Shown here one piece after another: positions 45,865 to 54,230 of a stretch of 64,000 nt of DNA. Under the pieces are notes generated by a model. It searched no databases. It worked only from the letters and a program-made list of their open reading frames with translations, and was not told where the DNA came from. Origin of the DNA: Prolixibacteraceae bacterium (GTDB taxonomy: Bacteria > Bacteroidota > Bacteroidia > Bacteroidales > Prolixibacteraceae); the NCBI GenBank assembly GCA_030602265.1, contig JAUWAB010000005.1:58951-122950 (forward strand). The letters are read 5' to 3'. The position numbers were made by a program, and so were the translations under genes. Numbering within the stretch: position 1 is the first letter of the stretch; every line of letters begins with the position of its first letter.

Positions 45865-46452
45865 ATGGATAAAAATAAACGTTGGTCAATATTCACTTGC
45901 CTGCTGCTGACACTTCTGTCTGTTTCGCTTACGGCACAGGTAAAATTCGAGCGGGAATACCGGATCAAGCCGGTCGACGTACCAAAAACTGCAGTCAGTT
46001 TTGTTGACTCCGCATTCAGGGATATCCCTGTCCGCTGGTATATGGAAACCAGTTCTGAAGGAAAAAGTATTGAAGCAAAATTAATGCGGAACCGCACCCT
46101 TTACAGCATTGAATTTGACGAGAGCGGCAATCTGGAGGATGTGGAATTTGAAATTTCTGCCGGAGACCTTCCTGAAAAGACTTTGGATGCAATAAGAAAG
46201 TGGCTCGGTAACAGGTTCAGCACTTTCCGGCTGATGAAAATTCAACAGCAGTGGACTGGTTCCCGCCATGAAATATACGGTATTCTGACCGGGAAAATGG
46301 ATCCGGATCAATATCCTGCCCGTTATGAAATTGTGGTGCGAGGCAAAATAAGCGGAAAGACAGTATGGTATGAATACCTCTTTTCGGATTCAGGCGAAAT
46401 GCTATCTGAGATACCAGTGGTATTCAAGAATACAGATAACCTGGTTTATTAA
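45865..46452 (+). CDS. exported PepSY-like protein of unknown function
   Basis: A 195-residue protein with a signal peptide ending LTAQ and two PepSY-like beta-alpha units: RNRTLYSIEFDESGNLEDVEFEI and later YEIVVRGK..YEYLFSDSGEML. Such domains resemble beta-lactamase-inhibitor-like folds found in many Bacteroidota envelope proteins. It lies 40 bases before a DUF2490 outer-membrane gene, a plausible partner. Function unknown. Confidence 0.6.
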   Translation: MDKNKRWSIFTCLLLTLLSVSLTAQVKFEREYRIKPVDVPKTAVSFVDSAFRDIPVRWYMETSSEGKSIEAKLMRNRTLYSIEFDESGNLEDVEFEISAGDLPEKTLDAIRKWLGNRFSTFRLMKIQQQWTGSRHEIYGILTGKMDPDQYPARYEIVVRGKISGKTVWYEYLFSDSGEMLSEIPVVFKNTDNLVY

Positions 46453-46492
46453 AAGGCTTTTTGGCACAAGGTCGTCTATCTAACGAATTAAC

Positions 46493-47176
46493 ATGACAAA
46501 GAGATTATTAATTTTGATACTGGTTCTTGCTGCTGTAATGTCATCCATTGCACAGGAAAGTTACCGTACAGGTATTCTTCCACAGGTGAATCTGAATATG
46601 AAACTGTCGGACAACTGGCGCCTGGTCCTTAGGGCGGAGTCCCGCCAGGTCGTTGCAAGCGGCCTTTTTGGCGATCCGTTTGAATTCGGTTATGACAATA
46701 ACCTGACAGACCTGGCGCTTCTCACGTCACGCCGGATTTCCGGAACACAAAATTTTACCTTTGGTTATCAGATGCGCCTGGCCGGTGAAAAGCCGATACA
46801 CAGGACCATTCAGCAGTATTCATTGGTTTCGGTACACAATTCCTTCAGACTGGGGCACCGGTTTGCGGCTGATCAGACCTTCGAACCGGAAGAGACGGCC
46901 GAATACCGTTTCAGGTACCGGATTAGCTTTGAGACAGCCCTTTCCGGCCAGTCGGTCGATCCGGGAGAATTCTATTTCAAGGTGAACCAGGAACAGCTGC
47001 ATGGATTTTCAGGCGGGGAATATGATCTGGAATTGCGGCTGGCACCGGCACTTGGATTTGAGTTCACCGACAACAATAAACTGGAGGCCGGATTTGACAA
47101 CCGCTTCAGTTCGTTTCTGAATGGCAGCCTGCGAAGTTCGTTCTGGCTTACCATAGGTTGGTTTATATCCATTTAG
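46493..47176 (+). CDS. DUF2490 outer-membrane protein
   Basis: A 227-residue protein with a signal peptide (cut near SIAQ), then alternating beta-strands rich in Arg, Phe and Tyr (WRLVLRAESRQ, HRFAADQTFEPEETAEYRFRYR) and an aromatic C-terminal strand FWLTIGWFISI, typical of a barrel. The family DUF2490 has no known function. Probably co-transcribed with the PepSY-like gene. Confidence 0.75.
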   Translation: MTKRLLILILVLAAVMSSIAQESYRTGILPQVNLNMKLSDNWRLVLRAESRQVVASGLFGDPFEFGYDNNLTDLALLTSRRISGTQNFTFGYQMRLAGEKPIHRTIQQYSLVSVHNSFRLGHRFAADQTFEPEETAEYRFRYRISFETALSGQSVDPGEFYFKVNQEQLHGFSGGEYDLELRLAPALGFEFTDNNKLEAGFDNRFSSFLNGSLRSSFWLTIGWFISI

Positions 47177-47303
47177 TGATATATTCGCCTCCGGAATTAC
47201 TTTATACAAAAAAAATACCTGTATAAAAACTGTAAAACACATCCGGAAGTAAAGCAATTTAGTATAAAAGTAAAGAGTTACCCATCCATAAATTATTATT
47301 CCG

Positions 47304-48128
47304 ATGAAGCTGATCATGGAAAAACTAAGACACCAGGCCTCGGGCAATTTTTTCCTGCTGGCAGGTCCGTGTGCCATCGAAAGCGAGGAGATGGCCCTCC
47401 GGATTGCGGAAAGAGTCACCGGTATTACTGATAAACTGAAAATTCCCTATGTATTCAAGGGTTCATACCGCAAGGCCAACCGGTCGAGATTGGACTCGTT
47501 TGCCGGAATTGGTGACGAAAAAGCACTGAAGATTCTACGCAAAGTGGGTGAAACGTTTGATATACCGGTAGTTACTGACTTTCATTCGGCGGAAGAGGCT
47601 TCGATGGCGGCACAGTATGTAGATATGCTCCAGGTACCGGCGTTCCTGTGCAGGCAGACGGATATTCTTGTTGCTGCGGCAAAGACAGGACGGGTTGTAA
47701 ACATCAAGAAAGGTCAGTTTTTGTCGGCTGGGGCAATGAAATTTGCCGTTGACAAAGTCAGGGAGAGTGGTAACGAACGGATCCTGCTCACTGAGCGAGG
47801 CGTAACCTTCGGATACCAGGACCTTCTGGTGGACTACCGCGGCATTCCGGAGATGCAGGCCACCGGATGCCCGGTTGTGCTGGACATTACGCATTCGCTG
47901 CAGCAACCGAATCAACCGGAAGGGATAACAGGTGGCAAACCGCGTTTGATTGAAACCATAGCCCGGGCCGGGGTGGCCACCGGCGTCGACGGACTGTTCA
48001 TTGAAACCCATCCTGAACCGGAAAGGGCCAAATCGGATGGTGCCAACATGCTCCACCTCGACCTGCTGGAAGGTTTACTGGAGAGACTGGTAGAAATTCG
48101 TCAAACCATAATCAAAATATATCCATGA
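47304..48128 (+). CDS. kdsA: 3-deoxy-8-phosphooctulonate synthase (KDO-8-P synthase)
   Basis: Condenses phosphoenolpyruvate and arabinose 5-phosphate to KDO 8-phosphate for the lipopolysaccharide core. The 274 residues contain LAGPCAIESE, KGSYRKANRS, TDFHSAEEA and DITHSLQQP. Cys23 in AGPCAIES, where the E. coli enzyme has Asn, marks the metal-dependent class typified by the Aquifex enzyme. A second ATG at 47316 is also possible. Its stop overlaps the next gene's ATG by four bases. Confidence 0.96.
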   Translation: MKLIMEKLRHQASGNFFLLAGPCAIESEEMALRIAERVTGITDKLKIPYVFKGSYRKANRSRLDSFAGIGDEKALKILRKVGETFDIPVVTDFHSAEEASMAAQYVDMLQVPAFLCRQTDILVAAAKTGRVVNIKKGQFLSAGAMKFAVDKVRESGNERILLTERGVTFGYQDLLVDYRGIPEMQATGCPVVLDITHSLQQPNQPEGITGGKPRLIETIARAGVATGVDGLFIETHPEPERAKSDGANMLHLDLLEGLLERLVEIRQTIIKIYP

Positions 48129-48538
48129 GTGAAAGACGTTCATTTTTAAAGAAGCTGGCCGGAGTAGTTGCTCTGGCAGCAGTCAATCCATTCGCAAACA
48201 AGGCGGAGGCGAAAGGGATTAAACTGACCGGCACCCTGGTGCATCATGTATTTTTCTGGCTGAAGGAACCCAAAAACCCTGCCGTTAGAAAGCAGTTTGA
48301 AAAAGCCCTCGACGACCTCAGAAAAGTTCCGTCCATCAAATTCAGCCATACGGGAGTTCCTGCCGGCACTGAAAGCCGTGACGTGGTGGATCATTCCTAC
48401 ACCTACTCGATGATTACCTTTTTTGACTCCCAGGAAGGTCAGGATGCCTACCAGGTGGACCCGATCCATGTGAAATTTGTGGAAGAAAACAGCCACCTGT
48501 GGAATAAGGTGGTGGTGTATGATACGGTGGATATTTAA
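48125..48538 (+). CDS. Tat-exported Dabb (stress-responsive A/B barrel) protein
   Basis: A 137-residue protein starting with a twin-arginine signal (ERRSFLKKLAG), followed by a Dabb domain of about 100 residues: GTLVHHVFFWLKEP, then FEKALDDLRKVP and DVVDHSYTYSMITFFDS. Dabb domains form dimeric ferredoxin-like barrels in stress proteins and some catabolic enzymes; the reaction is unknown. Translation is coupled to kdsA by the ATGA overlap, which is not an obvious functional link. Confidence 0.82.
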   Translation: MSERRSFLKKLAGVVALAAVNPFANKAEAKGIKLTGTLVHHVFFWLKEPKNPAVRKQFEKALDDLRKVPSIKFSHTGVPAGTESRDVVDHSYTYSMITFFDSQEGQDAYQVDPIHVKFVEENSHLWNKVVVYDTVDI

Positions 48539-48554
48539 AATCAGAAGAAAGAAA

Positions 48555-48660
48555 ATTTTAACCGCAGAGAAACGAAGACGCAGAGAATTAGTAAAAATGA
48601 GAGGATTTTACTGTAAAATCTCATGTATCCTTTGCGCCTTTGTGCCTCTGCGGTTAAAAT
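48555..48660. repeat. 106-bp long imperfect inverted repeat
   Basis: The ends are perfect 15-bp inverted repeats (ATTTTAACCGCAGAG at 48555-48569 and its complement at 48646-48660). Pairing continues inward with mismatches (CgAAGaCGCA against CaAAGgCGCA) to an inner hairpin around TTTTACTGTAAAA. The whole could fold into one long stem. It lies between convergent genes and its right end supplies the first base of the DUF1080 stop codon. The sequence belongs to the GCAGAG/TTTGCGC type of intergenic repeat common in Bacteroidota; it may serve as a bidirectional terminator. Confidence 0.8.
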
Positions 48661-49445
48661 CAGCGTAAAATTTTCAGCTCGATCTTCCTGAAATCAGTAG
48701 GATGGCTTTCCCCCTGAATCGAGATGGTGCCTTTGGTAATAATCTTGTCTCCACTGGCAGGAAGCAGTCTGGCGTAGGTTTCATCACGCTCATCGAGCTG
48801 GGGCTGGGTATATTCCATGACCTGCACGCCATTGACGAAATGCCTGATAACCTCACCTCCATGCACTTCTATCTCCACAGTAACCCACTGATCTCCATGG
48901 AAGGTCTCCGACGAAGAATTGGTGCAATGGTCGAGGTGAAGCTGGCCGTTAAGGACAACATTGGTTCCGGGAGTGCAGAGATTGGCGGTTGACCTGGTGG
49001 CTGCACCGTCACCTCCCAGCAACTGCACTTCAATGGAAGTCGGGAAGTTCTGCTCCAGCTCCATGGATTCTGCAGACTGACCATGAATCATCAATCCGTT
49101 GTTACGGAATGCCCAGCCCGGTCCTCCGGGGCATTGTTCACCCACAAACCGGTATTCCGCACGTATAATATAATGGGAGAATTCGTCCTTATAGAAAAGA
49201 TGGGCAAACCGGTTATCAAAATCGTCGTACTCATCGTAACGTACTTTCAGCAACCCCTCCTCTACGCGGAAGGTATTCTTGTAGTTTTCACCCAGCTCAA
49301 AGCCCCTCACCTTGGGAGTCCAGCCTTCCAGATCCTTGCCGTTGAATAGTTGAATCCATTCACTCTCCTGTTGTTTCGGAGCCCCGCAGCCAGCGAGAAA
49401 AATGGCTGTAAGGGCAACCAGCGCCATAAAATTTACCTTCAGCAT
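48660..49445 (-). CDS. DUF1080 (3-keto-disaccharide hydrolase-type) lipoprotein
   Basis: A 261-residue lipoprotein with lipobox LAGC (Cys20) and one DUF1080 domain, a concanavalin-like jelly roll: WIQLFNGKDLEGWTPKV at the start, then FRNNGLMIHGQ, WVTVEIEVHGGEVIRHFVNG and IQGESHPTDFRKIEL at the end. Members act on 3-keto-glycosides or related sugars. It lies 39 bases downstream of the tricorn-type protease on the same strand, with no evident link. Confidence 0.88.
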   Translation of the reverse strand: MLKVNFMALVALTAIFLAGCGAPKQQESEWIQLFNGKDLEGWTPKVRGFELGENYKNTFRVEEGLLKVRYDEYDDFDNRFAHLFYKDEFSHYIIRAEYRFVGEQCPGGPGWAFRNNGLMIHGQSAESMELEQNFPTSIEVQLLGGDGAATRSTANLCTPGTNVVLNGQLHLDHCTNSSSETFHGDQWVTVEIEVHGGEVIRHFVNGVQVMEYTQPQLDERDETYARLLPASGDKIITKGTISIQGESHPTDFRKIELKILR

Positions 49446-49484
49446 TGTTCTAGTTATTTAATTGATTATTAATACTTTAGATGT

Positions 49485-52400
49485 TTATTTAATATCCTTT
49501 TCAATCCATTTCGAACGGTCAGGAGGAACCGGAATACCTACTTTGCGTACCGGATTGGCCTTCAGTTCCTGTAAGAGGACTTCAACCGCTTTTTCGATTC
49601 CCGGATCAATTCCCTTGGCTAATTGCTCTGGTCTGTCCACCACTTCAATATCGGGATATACACCGATTCCTTCAATAATCCACTCTTCGTTTTCATCAAA
49701 AATACCGAATCTTGGCACCGAAATATAACCGCCGTCCACGAGCCTGGCATTTCCGGATATACCGATCAGTCCGCCCCAGGTCCTTGTGCCGATCAGTTTC
49801 CCAAGACCCATTTTCCTGAAGAAATAGGGGAATGCATCGCCACCTGATGATGAGTAGCCGTTAACAAGCATTACCTTGGGGCCGTCGTGTGCAATATTGG
49901 GAGCCTTGCTGGGCATCAGGCCATTTCTGTGCCAGTAAACCAGCGTTTTACGATCGAGCAGGTCGGCCATGCGATCGGGAATAAACCCGCCACCGTTGTA
50001 GCGGTCGTCAATGATCAGCGCTTCCTTGTCATGGTAGGCATAAATCCCGCGGAACAGTTCGCGGTTTCCGTCCTGGGAAGTATTGGGAACATGTATGTAT
50101 CCGATTCTTCCTCCGGAAAGACGGTCAACCATTGCTCTTCTTTCATTTACCCAGTTCAGGTACATCAGTTCCAGTTCACTGCCGATGGGACGGATTACCG
50201 AAGACCTCGCTCCTGCCCCACCCGGCTGGTTGCTTACGGTCAATTCCACTCTTTTACCCAATGTATTCTCGAGAAACATATAGGGATTATCTGCGGTTGT
50301 TACTTCCTTGCCGTTTATACGGATGATATAGTCGCCTTCCTTAACGTCCACTCCGGGTTCAGTCAGTGGAGAGCGGCGCGATTCATTCCAGTTCTCTCCC
50401 GGGAGTATTTTCGTGATTTTATATCTTCCTGAAGACTGATCAGCTTCCAGTAAGGCACCCAGCAAACCGGTATTCACCCGTTTGGGCCTGCTGAAATCGC
50501 CCCAGTCGACATATGCGTGGCCGGCATTGGCCTCTGAAACGATTTCATTGAGAATGTAATCAACGTCGGCACGATGGCCTGCATATGGCAATAAGGCACT
50601 GTACCGTTGTTTCACTTCCTTCCAGTCGACTCCATGCAGATTGTCCACATAGAAGAAATCCCTGAAAATTCGCCACCCGTCGGCATAAATCTGTTCCCAC
50701 TCCTTTTTCGGGTCAATTTTCATTTCCATGGCATCCAGGTTCATGCGGCCGGTTCCGGGTTTAACGCCGGGTGCAATTTTGGCAATTCCAAAATCGTTGC
50801 CCGAGCGGTACATGTACATCTTTCCATCGGCGGTGGGAACCACCGACATGGCACGCTCCATAATTTCTTCGGCCTTTTCCCCGGCCACATTGTATAGCAT
50901 GAGTTTGCCACCTGAAACATAGAGCAATCCGCCATCAACCGCACCCACGATTCGGTAGTCGCCGGCCTCTCCCGGAAGTGCAACGATGCGGTTGTTGATA
51001 CCATCCACATCAATGGTGACTTTTGTCTCTTTTTTAGCCGGTTCTTCGGCTGGCTTTTTATCGCCTTTGGCCGGTTCTGCCTTTTTGGCTTCCGGTTTTT
51101 CCTCCCTGACCGGCTCCACATCATTTTTTTCCTTAATGAGTCCGGGACCATTGGTCTTCAGAATCATGGCATAAAGCCGGGTGGCCCTGTTGTAAAGGTA
51201 GTCAAACTCAAAGCTTGAAAAGGCTAAGTTGAAATCGCGGTTGGATGCGAAGAAGATATAGTTTCCGCATTTGGAGAAAACAGGAGTACCATCTGAAAAC
51301 GTATCATCAGTGAGCTGCATCTTACGGTTGGCAGGTATATTGTAAACCCAGACGGCTGACTGACCGTTGCTGCTTTCCTTCGACCAGGTTATCCATTCTG
51401 AATCGGGAGAGAAGGCATAGTGGCGGATTTCGGAGGCACCTGCATGGTCAATCTCCTGTTGACGTCCTGAAGCAATATCCATAAGCCATAATTTCAGGGT
51501 CCGGTCAGAGTAAACTATGTAACGGCTGTCGGGCGACCATTCGGGCTGGTACTTCCATGCGGCTGAGCCGGATGTGAGTTGTTTCGGAGCAGCTCCCTTC
51601 CTGTTTTCCAGAAGGTAAATCTCATACTCCCCGGTTGCATCCGATATGTAGGAGATGTATTTTCCGTCGGGCGACCAGGCAGGGAATATTTCCCTAACGC
51701 CCTGGGTTTGGGTAAGATTTTCAATAATGCCATTCTCAGCAGGCACCGAAAAGATATCTCCCCTGGCATCAAATAATGCCCGTTTTCCACTAGGTGATAC
51801 TGCAAAGCTGTGAATATCCGAAGTCACATTCTTGTAATACGGAAAAAGGTTGGGATTGTCGAAATGGATATTCACTTTTACCCTTTCCGATAAACCGGAG
51901 TCAAGATTCAGCCGGTAGAGCTGGCCGCCCAATTCATACACCAGCTGGTTTTTGCTTCCGGAGGGCCACATGACATCAAAATCCTTGTGAAAAGTGACCT
52001 GGGTGTGCTGTTTTGTAGCTGTGTTGTATTTCCAGATGTTGAGCTTCAGGTCCCGGTCAGAGGCATAAAAGATATTGTCTCCGTACCAGACAGGATGCTG
52101 GTCGGTTCCCGGGAAATCGGTAATTTGTTCTGAGGTATTATTTTTCAGGTCGTAGATCCAGAGATCGGTAGCCCGGCCCCCTTTATAGCGTTTCCATGTC
52201 CGGAATTCGCGGTCGACCGGTGTAAAAACCAGTTTGCCGGCATCGGGTGAGAGTGCTGCAAATCCGCCATTTACTATGGGCAGCGGTTTTTCAAATCCGC
52301 CTTCCGGGTTCACCAGAAAGTACTTTCCGTTTCTGTCGCCGAATTCGGTCCGGTTGGCACGTATCAGAATCTCACGGCTGTCGGGGGTCCAACCCAGTAC

Positions 52401-52769
52401 CACATGGTCATAACCACCCCTGGGCGGCATTACTCCCACCGAATTGTAATATGTCAGCTGACGGGGAGAACCACCGTTTGATGGCATTACATATATCTGC
52501 CGGCTTCCCGAATACTCCGCGGAAAAGGCGATCCATTTGCCATCCGGTGAAATTTTGGGAAAGAGTTCTTCTCCTTGATGGGAGGTAAGCCTGCGGGCAT
52601 CCCCCCCGTTCACAGTAACCGTCCAGATGTCTCCGGCATATACAAAAGCAATAAGGTTGTCATTGATATGGGGGAACCGCATCAACCGGGCGTCTTCCCA
52701 GGCAGCGGCAGTGATAAATGTACTTACTGTCAGCAATATAGCTGAAAAAATCCGTATAAAAGAGCGCAT
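49485..52769 (-). CDS. tricorn-type S41 protease, exported
   Basis: A 1094-residue protein with a signal peptide (cut near AAAW). WD40-like beta-propeller repeats follow (about 30-540; blocks such as SPDGKWIAFSAE and SPDSRYIVYSD). A Lys/Glu/Ala/Pro-rich linker (about 550-590) leads to tricorn-core, PDZ (about 780-870) and S41 peptidase domains. The nucleophile is one of Ser973-975 in YSSSGGDAFPYF. These proteases resemble archaeal tricorn, which degrades oligopeptides; here the signal peptide places it in the periplasm. The gene starts alone and is followed by DUF1080. Confidence 0.92.
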   Translation of the reverse strand: MRSFIRIFSAILLTVSTFITAAAWEDARLMRFPHINDNLIAFVYAGDIWTVTVNGGDARRLTSHQGEELFPKISPDGKWIAFSAEYSGSRQIYVMPSNGGSPRQLTYYNSVGVMPPRGGYDHVVLGWTPDSREILIRANRTEFGDRNGKYFLVNPEGGFEKPLPIVNGGFAALSPDAGKLVFTPVDREFRTWKRYKGGRATDLWIYDLKNNTSEQITDFPGTDQHPVWYGDNIFYASDRDLKLNIWKYNTATKQHTQVTFHKDFDVMWPSGSKNQLVYELGGQLYRLNLDSGLSERVKVNIHFDNPNLFPYYKNVTSDIHSFAVSPSGKRALFDARGDIFSVPAENGIIENLTQTQGVREIFPAWSPDGKYISYISDATGEYEIYLLENRKGAAPKQLTSGSAAWKYQPEWSPDSRYIVYSDRTLKLWLMDIASGRQQEIDHAGASEIRHYAFSPDSEWITWSKESSNGQSAVWVYNIPANRKMQLTDDTFSDGTPVFSKCGNYIFFASNRDFNLAFSSFEFDYLYNRATRLYAMILKTNGPGLIKEKNDVEPVREEKPEAKKAEPAKGDKKPAEEPAKKETKVTIDVDGINNRIVALPGEAGDYRIVGAVDGGLLYVSGGKLMLYNVAGEKAEEIMERAMSVVPTADGKMYMYRSGNDFGIAKIAPGVKPGTGRMNLDAMEMKIDPKKEWEQIYADGWRIFRDFFYVDNLHGVDWKEVKQRYSALLPYAGHRADVDYILNEIVSEANAGHAYVDWGDFSRPKRVNTGLLGALLEADQSSGRYKITKILPGENWNESRRSPLTEPGVDVKEGDYIIRINGKEVTTADNPYMFLENTLGKRVELTVSNQPGGAGARSSVIRPIGSELELMYLNWVNERRAMVDRLSGGRIGYIHVPNTSQDGNRELFRGIYAYHDKEALIIDDRYNGGGFIPDRMADLLDRKTLVYWHRNGLMPSKAPNIAHDGPKVMLVNGYSSSGGDAFPYFFRKMGLGKLIGTRTWGGLIGISGNARLVDGGYISVPRFGIFDENEEWIIEGIGVYPDIEVVDRPEQLAKGIDPGIEKAVEVLLQELKANPVRKVGIPVPPDRSKWIEKDIK

Positions 52770-52840
52770 AAGGATAATTTTAAAGTTTGGAGGCCTAAAT
52801 TACAATGTTTGTGGGAGATAGAAAAGGATTATACAAACGA

Positions 52841-52874
52841 ATATCCCGGAAACATAAGGATATTTCCGGGATAT
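52841..52874 (-). terminator. hairpin downstream of the GH5 gene
   Basis: Perfect 12-bp stem ATATCCCGGAAA / TTTCCGGGATAT with a 10-base loop, about 155 bases past the GH5 stop and before the tricorn-type gene. The minus-strand tail is only moderately T-rich (TCGTTTGTATAA). The bases between (52875-53029) hold nothing that I recognise. Confidence 0.55.
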
Positions 52875-53029
52875 TTTCTAATAATTAAAAGCCTGATGGA
52901 ATCATCATTCAGAAAATGATTCGCCTTTGTCACGCGATGGCAACACAGACGGGTGGCAGACAGGATAGCCCATCCAGGTTTGAATTTTCTACCATTATGG
53001 GATTTCCCACAGTTATGCTTTGAAGCTGC

Positions 53030-54187
53030 CTAGTATTTCTGAAGCATCGTCAGCAGTTTGCGGTCGAGTTTGTGGCCGTGCCACTCTTCATAATCCACGT
53101 CGGCCCCGTTGGAGTCCATGATGCCGAAATCACCTCTGAAGTTCCAGAGTCCGTACCCGATACCAGCCTGGGTCAGCACGTCGATCACATCTTCAAACCA
53201 GGCGAGGAATACAGGATGCGGCGTGTTTTTCCAGCAGCCACATTCGCCGCAGTGGACCCCGATTCCCTTGTGGGTCAGCTCGATCCAGGGTTCATACAGT
53301 TTCTCCAGGTCGGCACGCGTATATTCACGGTTGCCGATTTTACCCGGCCATACCGGCAGCGGATTTTGCTCCGGGAACTTATTGGCCCAGGGCGCCTGAT
53401 AGTGGGATATGGCATGCGGAAAATATCCGCGGCAGCTTTGTGCGATATCTAAGTCGAGGATTTCCGTAACCACTTTGTTTCCCACATCGTTTCCGTCGGC
53501 AATCACCAAATGGTTGGGATTGGCACTGCGGATAGCCGCTGCCGTTGCCTTGGCCACCTTGCGGTACAATTCCCCCGGAACCGGAACCAGGGGCGAATGC
53601 TGGTCATTGGGATCGTTGCGCATGGCCGGTTCATTGACTAAGTCAAAACTGATTTTCTCCCGGGAGAAATTTTTAAAACGATTTGCCCACATCTCCCAGT
53701 GGAAGCAGAAGGCCTTCAGCGCTTCGTCGTCGGTCCAGAGCACATAGGGCTCAATGAATCCGGCATTGATGCAGTAACCGGGGGCACGGTGCAGGTTCAG
53801 GCTGACGTGAAGCTTGTATTTATGGGCCATGAACACCAGCTTTTCAATCTCTTCAACCACCTGTTCATCCATCTGATATACCTCTTCCGGGGTAATATTC
53901 TTTGAGCGGTCAAATTTCAGGTAACTTGGGTAGGCCATGGGCACCCTGACAAAGTCGAAACCCCAGTCGGCCATCCATTTCAGGTCATTTTCGGTGGTTT
54001 TGTTTCTTCCTCCCCCATGCTGGGGTGAAAAGTAGTCGAGCAGGTTAAATCCTTTCCAGCGTGGAATTGGATTTTTGGCAACTGCGGAAGGGTTTCCAAA
54101 GGCCTGATAGCCTCCGAGGCCTATGGCTGCTGAGGCTATCCCGGCTGTTTTCAGGAAGTCACGCCGGGTAAACGGGTTTGATTGCAT
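53030..54187 (-). CDS. GH5-like glycoside hydrolase with twin-arginine signal
   Basis: A 385-residue exported cellulase-fold enzyme. The N terminus carries RRDFLKTAG, a Tat motif. The acid/base Glu is in DLVNEPAM and the probable nucleophile Glu in VHCGECGCW. The conserved Arg sits in FVRVPMAYP and the His in SLNLHRAPGY. GH5 hydrolyses beta-linked glycans, but the subfamily and substrate cannot be given. It has its own -7 box and is not adjacent to the SusC/D pair. Confidence 0.88.
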   Translation of the reverse strand: MQSNPFTRRDFLKTAGIASAAIGLGGYQAFGNPSAVAKNPIPRWKGFNLLDYFSPQHGGGRNKTTENDLKWMADWGFDFVRVPMAYPSYLKFDRSKNITPEEVYQMDEQVVEEIEKLVFMAHKYKLHVSLNLHRAPGYCINAGFIEPYVLWTDDEALKAFCFHWEMWANRFKNFSREKISFDLVNEPAMRNDPNDQHSPLVPVPGELYRKVAKATAAAIRSANPNHLVIADGNDVGNKVVTEILDLDIAQSCRGYFPHAISHYQAPWANKFPEQNPLPVWPGKIGNREYTRADLEKLYEPWIELTHKGIGVHCGECGCWKNTPHPVFLAWFEDVIDVLTQAGIGYGLWNFRGDFGIMDSNGADVDYEEWHGHKLDRKLLTMLQKY

Positions 54188-54210
54188 AATTTAGTTTTTG
54201 TGATGATGCA

Positions 54211-54218
54211 CAAATATA
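54211..54218 (-). promoter_or_regulatory. -7 box of the GH5 promoter
   Basis: Minus-strand TATATTTG, an exact TAnnTTTG match ending 23 bases before the ATG. It lies in the short gap after the ftcD stop. Confidence 0.5.
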
Positions 54219-54230
54219 AATTAAAAATCA

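Noticed and set aside
48125..49445. A functional link between the Dabb gene and the DUF1080 gene
   Set aside because: They are convergent and separated by a long inverted repeat, so they cannot share a transcript.
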